64,000 bases of DNA from Shewanella maritima (GCF_004295345.1 NZ_CP036200.1:2046001-2110000); one strand, 5' to 3'; counted from the stretch's first letter, positions 47,673 through 55,418 are shown. Notes: generated by a model from the sequence alone, not told the origin. Translations and numbers: made by a program.

Positions 47673-49721
47673 ATGAAATCTCCCTCTTTTAAACTGCATC
47701 TACTTGCCAGTGCCCTACTCGCCACACCAGTTTTCGCATCAGCCAACGCGGGATTAGATGCTGAAAAAACAGAATCAATTGAAGTGATTAAGGTGTATGG
47801 CGAAAAAATTGAACGTAGCCTTAAAGACTCCACCTCTTCGATTTCTGTTATCGACAAAGACACCCTAGATAGTGGTCAGTACCAGTCTATTTCGAGCGTA
47901 CTATCTGAAGTAGCCAATATTGTGGTGCTTTCAGGTGCTGTGCCTGATATTCGTGGTGTCAGCGGTAATGGCAGCGCCACCGGGTTTAACTCATTTTCAG
48001 GTGGTGCACGCGCACGTGTTACCACACTCGTTGATGGTGTAGCTGAGCCATTTGTTGCCGACCTAGGTGGCGATACCGGTATATGGGATATTCAACAAAT
48101 CGAGGTTTACCGCGGACCGCAGTCAACCATTAATGGCCGTAACAGTATTGGTGGCACGGTATTTATTAAAACTGAAGACCCAACTTTTGATTGGCAAGGC
48201 GCTGCCCGTTTAGGCTATCGCAATCAGGACCAATTCATTGACTCGGCTGTCATGCTGTCAGGGCCAATTTTGGATGACGAGTTAGCATTTCGCATTACTG
48301 GGCAAAACGTCACCGGCGATAGCTATATCAACCATGTTGAATACCCAGATAATCCAAGCAAATTTGACCAGAGCGAGATCAAAACTAATCGCTGGCGCGG
48401 TAAGTTACTGTGGCAGCCAAGTGCGCTTGATGGTTTTAGCGCTAAATACAGCTTCTCAATCAATGATGAAAAAGGTAATTCAGGACGCAACTACTTCTCT
48501 GGTGAAGACCCATGGAAATATGAGCGAATTTTCAATCGTTACATCACCACCAAATCCAACACCCACTCGCTTAACTTTGACTATGACTTAGGTGATGGCA
48601 AAGCCCTCGATTTACTGGTGTCTTACATGGACTATGAGTGGGGATTTGACTCGTACGAGCCAAACCCGGCTCAAGAACAGCAAGTGATCATGGAGGATGC
48701 AAGCTGGACGGTAGATGGTAAATATACCTTTGGTTTGAATGACCCAAGTTTTAATGGTTTCGTTGGCCTTGCTTACTTTAAGCGCTCGCAAGATTTCGAC
48801 AGCCAAGGCAGCTCTGAGTACTTTGGTGACGACAGCACCACCTCAAGCTCAATTTACAGTGAAGTGACCTATGAGTTTGTTGAAGATTGGCGTTTAACAG
48901 CAGGTGGACGCTTCATGCGTGAGGAGCAAACCCGTAACTTTACTTACCTGCCAATTATTGAAAAGCTCGATAACAGTGAATCCATCTTCCTACCAAAAGT
49001 GGTGCTGCAATATTTATATTCAGACACCACCACATTTGGCGCAAGTATTCGCCGCGGCTTTAACTCAGGTGGCGGCGCATTAGACTTCTTCGCCCAAGAA
49101 TATTACTACTACGACAAAGAGTCGGTTTATACCTACGAGCTAACCTCACGCAGTAGCTTTAACAATGGTGATATGAACCTGAACTTCAACCTGTTCTACA
49201 ACGACTATGACGGCTATCAAGCATCTAACAGTTTGCGCCGTATTACCAATGTTGAACAAGCGGTCACCTATGGTGTGGAAGGTGAATTTAATGCCATGTT
49301 GACCGACGATTTACAGCTGGTTTCTGGCTTAGGTTTATTGCGCACTGAAATTAAAAAAGCTGATGCTGATTACGGCGACATTATTGGCAACAAGCTTAAC
49401 TCTGCGCCTGAATTTACCGCTAACCTAGGTTTAAAATACTGGTTTAGTGACGAGTTCACCGCTGGCATTTCTGCAAACTATGTCAGCGACTATTACGGTG
49501 ATATCAACAATACCGAAGAACGAGTTGCTGGTGACTATGTGATAAGTCGTTTAAACATCGACTACCAAAATGACAATTGGCGCGTCAGTGGCTATGTAAA
49601 TAACCTGTTCGACGAAAAAGGCATCACCTCATTAGAGCCAGCAAGTGGTCGCTACCCTGTAGGTTATGCCGCGATCGTTGACCCAAGAAATATCGGTGCA
49701 ACAGTCACTTATAAGTTCTAA
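47673..49721 (+). CDS. TonB-dependent receptor (probable ferric siderophore)
   Basis: 682-residue outer-membrane transporter. Signal peptide MKSPSFKLHLLASALLATPVFASANA; plug domain with IEVIKVYGEKIERSLKDSTSSISVI, PDIRGVSGNG and IWDIQQIEVYRGPQSTINGRNSIGGTVFI; C-terminal beta-barrel ending ...NIGATVTYKF (terminal aromatic Phe). ATG at 47673 is chosen because it begins directly with the signal peptide; an earlier GTG start is possible. It is Fur-boxed and divergent from PepSY/DUF genes. The receptor type differs from that at 1324, so it probably takes a different ligand. Confidence 0.9.
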   Translation: MKSPSFKLHLLASALLATPVFASANAGLDAEKTESIEVIKVYGEKIERSLKDSTSSISVIDKDTLDSGQYQSISSVLSEVANIVVLSGAVPDIRGVSGNGSATGFNSFSGGARARVTTLVDGVAEPFVADLGGDTGIWDIQQIEVYRGPQSTINGRNSIGGTVFIKTEDPTFDWQGAARLGYRNQDQFIDSAVMLSGPILDDELAFRITGQNVTGDSYINHVEYPDNPSKFDQSEIKTNRWRGKLLWQPSALDGFSAKYSFSINDEKGNSGRNYFSGEDPWKYERIFNRYITTKSNTHSLNFDYDLGDGKALDLLVSYMDYEWGFDSYEPNPAQEQQVIMEDASWTVDGKYTFGLNDPSFNGFVGLAYFKRSQDFDSQGSSEYFGDDSTTSSSIYSEVTYEFVEDWRLTAGGRFMREEQTRNFTYLPIIEKLDNSESIFLPKVVLQYLYSDTTTFGASIRRGFNSGGGALDFFAQEYYYYDKESVYTYELTSRSSFNNGDMNLNFNLFYNDYDGYQASNSLRRITNVEQAVTYGVEGEFNAMLTDDLQLVSGLGLLRTEIKKADADYGDIIGNKLNSAPEFTANLGLKYWFSDEFTAGISANYVSDYYGDINNTEERVAGDYVISRLNIDYQNDNWRVSGYVNNLFDEKGITSLEPASGRYPVGYAAIVDPRNIGATVTYKF

Positions 49722-49945
49722 TTAGTTACCAACTGACAAGTTCATATTAGGGTTATTTAGGTTAGGCTAATTTACTTGTATAAGTTAGCCTATACCTGAG
49801 CATACCTAAACCAACCGGTCTAATACAAAGATTAGATAGTACAAAACTTATACGCACTTGCTGATTGCCAGTGATTGATAGCTGTCGAAATAAGGCTTGC
49901 AGGTAAAAAAACACCTTGAAGAAAGTGCCCCGCCTAACCAGATAT

Positions 49946-50073
49946 AGCAATAGCATCTAGTTGCGATGACATTTAAAGCCTTTGAAAACATGGATGTTTT
50001 CGTCGAGCATTCTTGTTAAACAAAGAGTGGATGTGCTTGCGGCGTGCTTAAAATATCATTACATGGCAGGCTC
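49946..50073. repeat. Palindromic dispersed repeat, copy B
   Basis: Second copy of the repeat at 45051-45165, same orientation, with internal match CATGGATGTTTTCGTCGAGC and inverted ends GTTGCGATGACATTTA / TAAAATATCATTAC. It has a short insertion (CATTCTTGTTAAACAAAGAG) in the middle relative to copy A. In the 431-base gap 49722-50152 it is the only structure besides a terminator. Confidence 0.72.
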
Positions 50074-50094
50074 AACCTAACGTGTCATGTAAAC

Positions 50095-50131
50095 AAAAAA
50101 GCCAGCGTTCAATTAAGTCGCTGGCTTTTTT
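50095..50131. terminator. Bidirectional terminator before P-type ATPase stop
   Basis: Stem AAAAAGCCAGCG / CGCTGGCTTTTT with a loop of 11 bases; A and T runs on both sides. It ends the TonB receptor transcript and the P-type ATPase operon. Confidence 0.83.
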
Positions 50132-50152
50132 ATTGGATATACAATTGCTAAC

Positions 50153-52222
50153 TTAGCCGTTTTTAATCGCCACTGAACGCGCCAAAATACCCAGTGTTGT
50201 GCCATTGTGTAGCAGTGCACTCATGGTTGGATTTAACCAGCCCATTGCCGCAGCTAACATAATGCCTGAGTTAACGTACTCAGCAATCTTGATGTTGGTA
50301 TTGATCATCTTCATGGCGATTTTTGATAGCTGATAAGTCTCAGCCACACCATAAAGCTTGTCTTGCAACAAGACTACATCGGCAGCCTGACGAGCAAGCT
50401 CTGTGCCTTCACACATTGCCACGCCTACGTTGGCTTTGGTTAATGCTGGCGCATCGTTAACACCATCACCTACAAACATCACTTTATGTCCCTGGGCTTG
50501 CAGAGATTCAATAATGTCAGACTTAGACTCAGGTGTTGCCTCAGCAAATACCTTATCGAGTTTAAGCTCATCACCGAGCTTGTTTGCCTTGTAGACACTA
50601 TCGCCTGAGATCATCACTAGATGCTTAATGCCAAGCTCACGCAGATCAGCTAAGGTTCGCTCAACATCATCACGCAGATGATCACGCAGACCTATCATTC
50701 CCATCAGTTCTTGCTGATGAGACACATACACCAGATGGCGGCCTTTCGCTTCGTACTCGCGAATTTGCGCTTCATAGCCGCTAAAATCCACGCCTTCATG
50801 GGACTCTAAGAAGTGACGCGAACCCATCACTAAACAGTGTCCATTAAGGGTGCTTTTAAGGCCGTGGGCAATCACATACTCCACTTCGCCGTGGTCGATA
50901 TGTGGCAATTGATGATGCTTAGCCGCATTAACTACCGCTTGCGATAACGGATGGTTACTGTGCTCTTCTACCGATGCGGCAATAGCAAGTAAATCACGGG
51001 CGCAATTGTCACCATTACAGTTAAACGGCACCACATCGGTCACTTCCATATCGCCATAAGTTAAGGTGCCGGTTTTATCAAATACGCACACATCAACTTC
51101 GGCAAGCTTCTCGATGGCGCTACCACCTTTAAGCAAAATCCCCTGCTGTGCGGCGCGGTACATAATCGACTTAAAGGTCACTGGCGTACTGAGTTTAAGC
51201 GCGCAGGAATAGTCAACCAAGAATACCGAAGCAACACGGTTAATGTCTTGGGTAAGCGCAAACACAGCTGCGCCCATACCAAGGGTGATCTTCACCCGGC
51301 GATTGGCCATATCTTGAGTGACTTGCTGGATCTCACTCTTCTCACTTAGAGAATCATAGATAAGCTGGGCGATTTTAGCTGTAGTAGACTCACTGCCCAC
51401 TTTATCAACACGCACTTGAATCGTGCCTTCAAACACGCTTGAGCCAGAGTAGACAACCGCATCTTGCTCACGGCGCACTGGCACACTTTCGCCAGTTAAG
51501 GCTGCTTGGTTAATTAACGCTGCACCGTCAATTACAGTGCCGTCAATTGGCACAGCATCGCCCGGTACTAGCTCAACAATATCACCAACATTTAGCTCAG
51601 TTGAGTTAACTTGCTTACGCTCGCCATTTGCCAGTACCTGCCATACAACCGCTTCAGTTGGCGTCATTAAGTCGGCAAGTAACTTGTCACTCTTGCGACA
51701 AGTTTCTTGCTCCATATACTCGCCTAAGCTGATCAGAGTTTGGGTCATCATCGCGGTTTTATAATCACCACGATATGCCGACAGCCCTACAGCAATGGCA
51801 TCAAGCACTTCAACCGATACCTTTTTGTCGCGCAGCTCTGACACACCCTCTAATAAAGTTGGTGCAATCAAGGTGGCAGTCGAAATTGCGCCCCACTTAC
51901 CCGGCAACATAGCCGCAGCAAGCGTGCCAATAGCATTCATGGCAATATCACCACGAGTAAACTGATGTTCAGTTTCACTTAGCTCGGCATCTGCGATATC
52001 TAGTTGAGCTAAACGCGCTTCAACGGTAGCTTTGTCGAGCAAGGCTTCGTCATATTCAATAACGATGGAGTAGGCGTCTTCATTCACGCGCACATCTTTA
52101 ATGCCTTGAATACCAATTAAGCTTTGTTTGAACCAGTCGCTGGTATCAGCAAGCTCGGCGCTGCGTTCAAGCTTAAAGCGAATTCGCCCTGGAATATGAT
52201 GCTTTATTCTAAGCGGCGTCAT
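50153..52222 (-). CDS. fezB: P1B-type metal ATPase (FezB-like, ferrosome)
   Basis: 689-residue heavy-metal P-type ATPase. N-terminal HMA-like domain with HHIPGRIRFK (residues 8-17), actuator TGES motif (LTGESVPVR, about residue 242), transmembrane motif DYSCALKLSTP (Cys about 340) in place of CPC or SPC, phosphorylation motif DKTGTLTYGD (about 380), and hinge GDGVNDAPAL (about 610). The unusual TM motif and the neighbouring HMA-like and YtxH-like genes match the P1B-6 ATPases of ferrosome loci (Desulfovibrio magneticus, Rhodopseudomonas palustris, Shewanella putrefaciens; fezB in C. difficile), which load iron into a membrane-bound organelle. The fez assignment is inference; the P-type ATPase call is certain. 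Start overlaps the preceding stop. Confidence 0.85.
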   Translation of the reverse strand: MTPLRIKHHIPGRIRFKLERSAELADTSDWFKQSLIGIQGIKDVRVNEDAYSIVIEYDEALLDKATVEARLAQLDIADAELSETEHQFTRGDIAMNAIGTLAAAMLPGKWGAISTATLIAPTLLEGVSELRDKKVSVEVLDAIAVGLSAYRGDYKTAMMTQTLISLGEYMEQETCRKSDKLLADLMTPTEAVVWQVLANGERKQVNSTELNVGDIVELVPGDAVPIDGTVIDGAALINQAALTGESVPVRREQDAVVYSGSSVFEGTIQVRVDKVGSESTTAKIAQLIYDSLSEKSEIQQVTQDMANRRVKITLGMGAAVFALTQDINRVASVFLVDYSCALKLSTPVTFKSIMYRAAQQGILLKGGSAIEKLAEVDVCVFDKTGTLTYGDMEVTDVVPFNCNGDNCARDLLAIAASVEEHSNHPLSQAVVNAAKHHQLPHIDHGEVEYVIAHGLKSTLNGHCLVMGSRHFLESHEGVDFSGYEAQIREYEAKGRHLVYVSHQQELMGMIGLRDHLRDDVERTLADLRELGIKHLVMISGDSVYKANKLGDELKLDKVFAEATPESKSDIIESLQAQGHKVMFVGDGVNDAPALTKANVGVAMCEGTELARQAADVVLLQDKLYGVAETYQLSKIAMKMINTNIKIAEYVNSGIMLAAAMGWLNPTMSALLHNGTTLGILARSVAIKNG

Positions 52223-52587
52223 TATTCACCTTTGTGTAGGTTACGGTAGTAATCTAGCTCTGCTTGCGTGTCTTCTAAACGCTCTTTTAGCTCTTCGACT
52301 TCACCGCGAACTGCAGACCAGGCTTTTTCACCTGTTGAGCTTACGCTTTGCTGTAACTTCTTATTGCTCAGAAGGTAAGCTACTGCTGCACCTGCAGCCA
52401 AGCCCATCATAAAGTGGGTTTTGCTGTTTTGCTGCTTGTAAGGCTGTTCTGCGCCTTGTTGTGCAGGATCTACCTGACCTTGGGGCATTTGTGGTTGCCC
52501 TGCTTGCGGGTACGGTTGACCATAGCTTTGTGGACCATGATTATGTGGACCATAGTAAGGAGCGCCATAAGGAGGATATTTATTCAT
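52222..52587 (-). CDS. YtxH-like anchored protein with Pro/Gly/Tyr/Gln-rich N-terminus
   Basis: 121 residues. The N-terminal half (residues 1-50) is low-complexity, rich in Pro, Tyr, Gly, His and Gln. One hydrophobic helix follows (HFMMGLAAGAAVAYLLSN), then a charged coiled coil (WSAVRGEVEELKERLEDTQAELDYY). The helix-plus-coiled-coil resembles the YtxH fold and the homologous segment of the 287-aa protein two genes upstream. The ATG at 52587 is preferred over a longer reading to 52617. Likely a membrane-associated scaffold of the ferrosome-like cluster. Confidence 0.75.
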   Translation of the reverse strand: MNKYPPYGAPYYGPHNHGPQSYGQPYPQAGQPQMPQGQVDPAQQGAEQPYKQQNSKTHFMMGLAAGAAVAYLLSNKKLQQSVSSTGEKAWSAVRGEVEELKERLEDTQAELDYYRNLHKGE

Positions 52588-52885
52588 GGGAATTAGAACC
52601 TGAAAATTGATCGACAAGATATAAGCCTGCTGCGCCAGCGGCCAATATGGTCATTAAAGACAACGCAGGGCGACCTGCCATTTTGCCTGCGACATAAGTC
52701 GTCACACCGCCAATTGCTGCAGCCTGCAGCGCAGCCTTAGTAGCCTGGCTAACCAGCTGCTCCGCTTGTACATCACCTTGCTTGTATGACTTCCACTGCG
52801 TTGCCACCGTTGCGCCGCCGCCAACCATAGCGCCAACTAACATAGCGCGACTGGCAGGGCTTAATTGGTTGTAGGCATTACTCAT
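52580..52885 (-). CDS. Small membrane protein in ferrosome-like cluster
   Basis: 101 residues, with two hydrophobic Ala/Gly-rich segments (AMLVGAMVGGGATVATQW; SLMTILAAGAAGLYLVDQF) and an Ala-rich middle helix (QATKAALQAAAIGGVTTYVAGKMAG). No signal peptide. Its operon position between two YtxH-like genes suggests an inner-membrane organelle component. Start overlaps the preceding stop by 4 bases (ATGA-like). Not recognised by name. Confidence 0.72.
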   Translation of the reverse strand: MSNAYNQLSPASRAMLVGAMVGGGATVATQWKSYKQGDVQAEQLVSQATKAALQAAAIGGVTTYVAGKMAGRPALSLMTILAAGAAGLYLVDQFSGSNSHE

Positions 52886-53745
52886 GCTGGCTTAACTTCT
52901 TGCTCAGACTCACTGATAGCAACCACTTCTTCAGCAGCTTGCTCTACTTGTTCAACCTGCTCGTCCTGTTTGTAGTGACGCTCAACTGACTCTTGGAAAC
53001 CCTGACGACCGGCGTTGTAAGTGTCTTTAAAGATTTCAGAGCTGTTTGATACGTTCTCTTTCACGCTGCTCGCGGTTTGAGTTGCGGTATCTTTTACCTT
53101 GCCGCCACCTGATTTTAGTAAATCACCAGCACCAGAAACGGCATTCATTAGCGTGCCACGTACTTTTTCATTGCTTAGTAATAGCGCCGCTGCTGCACCA
53201 ACCATGGCGCCTTTCCAGAATTCTTTATCGTTCATACCAAAATTTCCTAAAAGTTCTTTAAACATTCCTGCTTCTTCACCTAACACGCCTTCAAGCATGG
53301 CTTGGGCTTGTTCGATAAAGGCATCGTTTTGCTCACTATTGTCAGCTTGGTTTGGTTCACCTTGAGGTGGAACCTGAGGTTGTGCGTAATGAGGTTGACC
53401 ATGCTGGTACTGACCATAAAACCCAGGAGGCACCATGTGTGGTGGGTAACCGTTAGGGTGCATGTGACCGTGATGATACCCATGATGCGGATAGTGCCCT
53501 TGCGGTGGATAATGCCCTTGAGGAGCATAGTGCCCGTGTGGCGGGTATCCACTAGCTTGCTGTGGATGCATCCCTGGAGGAGGCATAAAACCAGCAGGCA
53601 TTTGCTGGTATAGCTCAGCTAATTGTTGCGCCCAAGCTGCAATCTGCTCAGGATCTGCGGCATTAGCTTGTCCTTGCTGATTTTGCTGTGGGTCTGGCTG
53701 AGCAAATTGTGGCTGATAGCCATATTGCTGGTGTTCATGGCTCAT
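52882..53745 (-). CDS. YtxH-like protein with long Pro/His/Gln-rich N-terminus (287 aa)
   Basis: 287 residues. Residues 1-135 are low-complexity, with PQ, GQ, GYPPHGHY and QGHYPPQGHYP repeats rich in His, which could bind metal or phase-separate. It is followed by an Asn/Gln/Glu-rich part, an Ala/Gly-rich hydrophobic segment (WKGAMVGAAAALLLSNEKVR), and a helical tail (GDLLKSGGGKVKDTATQTASSVKENV) typical of YtxH-like proteins. The last two elements are paralogous to the 121-aa protein. The start codon overlaps the preceding gene's stop by 4 bases. Probably localises at the organelle membrane; no catalytic motif seen. Confidence 0.75.
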   Translation of the reverse strand: MSHEHQQYGYQPQFAQPDPQQNQQGQANAADPEQIAAWAQQLAELYQQMPAGFMPPPGMHPQQASGYPPHGHYAPQGHYPPQGHYPHHGYHHGHMHPNGYPPHMVPPGFYGQYQHGQPHYAQPQVPPQGEPNQADNSEQNDAFIEQAQAMLEGVLGEEAGMFKELLGNFGMNDKEFWKGAMVGAAAALLLSNEKVRGTLMNAVSGAGDLLKSGGGKVKDTATQTASSVKENVSNSSEIFKDTYNAGRQGFQESVERHYKQDEQVEQVEQAAEEVVAISESEQEVKPA

Positions 53746-54074
53746 AACTGGATTCCTTCACCAGATAAGTATTGGGCGATGGCAAAATAAGCACGCTCGG
53801 CTGCTTGGTCTGACTCACCAAATAGGTCATCAACAAGCTCAAGCGGTAAGGTATTCGCGTCATATTCAATCACGATACTGCCCGTTGCCTTGTTAAGCTT
53901 ATAGCTGCGAAATGCCGGAATTTGTGCGATGACATCGTCAACGTTTTGCAGGTTAAACTGCATCAGCTGCGCAACAATGCCTAATTTATATTTCAAACGC
54001 ACACGACCTGGAATGTGATGACCTATCACCACCCAGCGGCGCATCTTCATGACTTTTTCGAGATATTTTTCCAT
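53742..54074 (-). CDS. HMA-like small protein with HHIPGR motif
   Basis: 110 residues. It shares VIGHHIPGRVRLKYK with the N-terminus of the P-type ATPase (KHHIPGRIRFK) and the general layout of an HMA-like ferredoxin fold (strand, helix 40-55, strand SYKLNKATGSIVIEYDA), but lacks the metal-binding CxxC. Such HMA_2-like domains are typical of ferrosome (fez) clusters, so it probably assists iron delivery or membrane targeting. First gene of the minus-strand operon; a start at the ATG 54050 (MKMRR) is possible, as no strong ribosome site favours 54074. Upstream lies the Fur box and the divergent HMA-like gene. Confidence 0.78.
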   Translation of the reverse strand: MEKYLEKVMKMRRWVVIGHHIPGRVRLKYKLGIVAQLMQFNLQNVDDVIAQIPAFRSYKLNKATGSIVIEYDANTLPLELVDDLFGESDQAAERAYFAIAQYLSGEGIQL

Positions 54075-54267
54075 TCATACATTATAAAAGCTGACCTTTT
54101 AAACAGACTTGTTTGAGATCACGTTTCTAAGCTTCATATTGATGAAGTTAAAAAATTTACAATGTCATCAAGTAAGTTTTCTAATAAAAACGCGACGTAA
54201 GCGGCAATAACTAACAATCATTCTCAACTGAACCTTTACCCTGATACAGTCGGGTGTTAACATTGCT

Positions 54268-54286
54268 GATAATGAAAATGATTATC
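54268..54286. promoter_or_regulatory. Near-consensus Fur box in divergent ferrosome promoter
   Basis: GATAATGAAAATGATTATC matches the 19-base consensus GATAATGATAATCATTATC at 17 positions. It lies 45 bases before the plus-strand HMA-like start and 194 bases before the minus-strand operon start. A partial match, CAATCATTCTCA, lies about 50 bases upstream. Predicts iron-dependent repression of the cluster on both sides. Confidence 0.88.
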
Positions 54287-54330
54287 AATTAATTGCTAGT
54301 TACTAATATAGCTTACGCTGGAGGTATCGA

Positions 54331-54690
54331 ATGAATTGCTATATCCATAAAACGGACAAACGTTTACGGGTTAGATCTGATTTTATTCGTAAAAATCCTT
54401 TGGAAGTTGCCAAACTGATTGAACAGCTTGAAGAAGTCGATGCTGTGCAACACATTAAGCACCAAAAATACGCAGGCTCTGTGGCTATCACCTTTGATGA
54501 TCAAGAAATTAGCTGTGATGACCTGCTAGAGATTTTGCAAAGCCATCAATGGTTGCAAGAAGAAGGAAAATCATCTTTTGTTGAAAGCGCGGTTGTTGCT
54601 GGTACTAAAACCCTAGTTAAAGGCATTACAGGTATCGCCCTTTCACGTCTAGTTGGCCCTTCAATTAGCCGAGTGATCATGAGCGTATAG
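54331..54690 (+). CDS. HMA-like small protein, divergent member of ferrosome-like cluster
   Basis: 119 residues. The N-terminal ~75 residues (RLRVRSDFIRKNP..VAKLIEQLEEVDAVQHIKHQKYAGSVAITFDD) have the strand-helix-strand pattern of HMA_2-like domains but no CxxC. The C-terminal part (SSFVESAVVAGTKTLVKGITGIALSRLVGPSISRVIMSV) is a moderately hydrophobic, amphipathic helix region. A good ribosome site (GGAGG, TGGAGGTATCGAATG) precedes the ATG. The Fur box lies just upstream. Followed by a strong terminator, so monocistronic. Fits the small HMA-domain proteins that accompany fez ATPases. Confidence 0.8.
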   Translation: MNCYIHKTDKRLRVRSDFIRKNPLEVAKLIEQLEEVDAVQHIKHQKYAGSVAITFDDQEISCDDLLEILQSHQWLQEEGKSSFVESAVVAGTKTLVKGITGIALSRLVGPSISRVIMSV

Positions 54691-54725
54691 CGTCAAACTA
54701 GTAAGTTAGACACCCAAATTCATAC

Positions 54726-54766
54726 AAAAACGCCTAGATAAGTACGTCACTTATCTAGGCGTTTTT
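54726..54766. terminator. Long-stem bidirectional terminator
   Basis: 18-base perfect stem AAAAACGCCTAGATAAGT / ACTTATCTAGGCGTTTTT with loop ACGTC. It ends the plus-strand HMA gene and lies downstream of the minus-strand Lys/Cys-rich gene, so it serves both. Confidence 0.9.
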
Positions 54767-54782
54767 GTATCTGGAACTGTTT

Positions 54783-54818
54783 TATACCAATTGGGATAAA
54801 TAAGTGATCAGAGATTAA
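54783..54818. mobile_element. Solo end of the MITE-like element
   Basis: TATACCAATTGGGATAAATAAGTGATCAGAGATTA is the reverse complement of the right end of the element at 26617-26651, with few differences. Only this end is present here, so it is a remnant or a short variant. It includes the stop codon of the Lys/Cys-rich gene (54808-54810). Confidence 0.65.
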
Positions 54819-55287
54819 ACTTCTTCATCGCGCACTTACAGTTGCCGCCCATTCTGGCTGGGCACTTTTTACAAGGTGGAGATTTAAGTGGCACTTGCGC
54901 AATGGCAATGCGCCCTGCAGCATTAGCTGAGCTTGCAGAGTGAGTAGCGGTATTCGCTGCGGCTATGCTTGAATTGGCAGCGAGGTTAGGTGTTGGGGTC
55001 ACGCTGCGGCGGCTGATAGGCATTGAAACCGCGCCATCATTTAGCCAAGACATCACAGGATTAAGCGGTTGGATAAGCTCAGATACCATAGAGCCAATAA
55101 CCTGCTCAGACAATTGTCCGACTTGCTCACGCAATTCAGGGTCCATCGCAGCAATAGCGCCCGGGTTTGCTGTCAGCGCATTCAGTTGCTTGAGTGACTT
55201 ATTGGTCAGCTTCTGCGATTTCTTTTGTAGCTTCTGTGACTTTTTGTGGAGCTTCTTGAGCTTTTTAAGCGCACTCTTCGAACCCAT
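54808..55287 (-). CDS. Lys-rich coiled-coil protein with Cys-rich tail, near ferrosome cluster
   Basis: 159 residues, not recognised. Residues 1-37 are a Lys/Ser/Leu repeat (KKLKKLHKKSQKLQKKSQKLTNK), highly basic, consistent with an amphipathic or coiled helix that can bind membrane or nucleic acid. The middle is Ala/Ser/Asn-rich. The C-terminus has CKKCPARMGGNCKCAMKKF with four Cys in CxxC and CxC spacing, a likely metal-binding or zinc/iron site. No signal peptide. A weak Fur-like site lies about 115 bases upstream. The TGA stop falls inside a MITE remnant, so the original C-terminus may have been trimmed or altered. Confidence 0.7.
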   Translation of the reverse strand: MGSKSALKKLKKLHKKSQKLQKKSQKLTNKSLKQLNALTANPGAIAAMDPELREQVGQLSEQVIGSMVSELIQPLNPVMSWLNDGAVSMPISRRSVTPTPNLAANSSIAAANTATHSASSANAAGRIAIAQVPLKSPPCKKCPARMGGNCKCAMKKFNL

Positions 55288-55399
55288 GTGACTACCTTAA
55301 CCCTATAATTTCCTTGCTCATAACCATTAGCAAGCCTTCTGTGAGGCTTAGATTGGGCTACCTCAACCAAGCTAAAATAGCAAAATTTACATGGTAAAT

Positions 55400-55418
55400 A
55401 AATATGATTCTCATTTAC
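55400..55418. promoter_or_regulatory. Possible Fur-like site
   Basis: AAATATGATTCTCATTTACC contains TGATTCTCATTT; read in the other direction TGAGAATCATATTTA matches the Fur palindrome at about 10 of 14 positions. It lies in the 315-base gap 55288-55602 between the minus-strand Lys/Cys-rich gene and the plus-strand LysR gene; the rest of this gap is AT-rich and has no gene. Confidence 0.42.

Noticed and set aside
53380..53560. Repetitive DNA resembling tandem repeats
   Set aside because: Explained by the Pro/His/Gly/Tyr codon repeats of the low-complexity N-terminus of the 287-aa protein.
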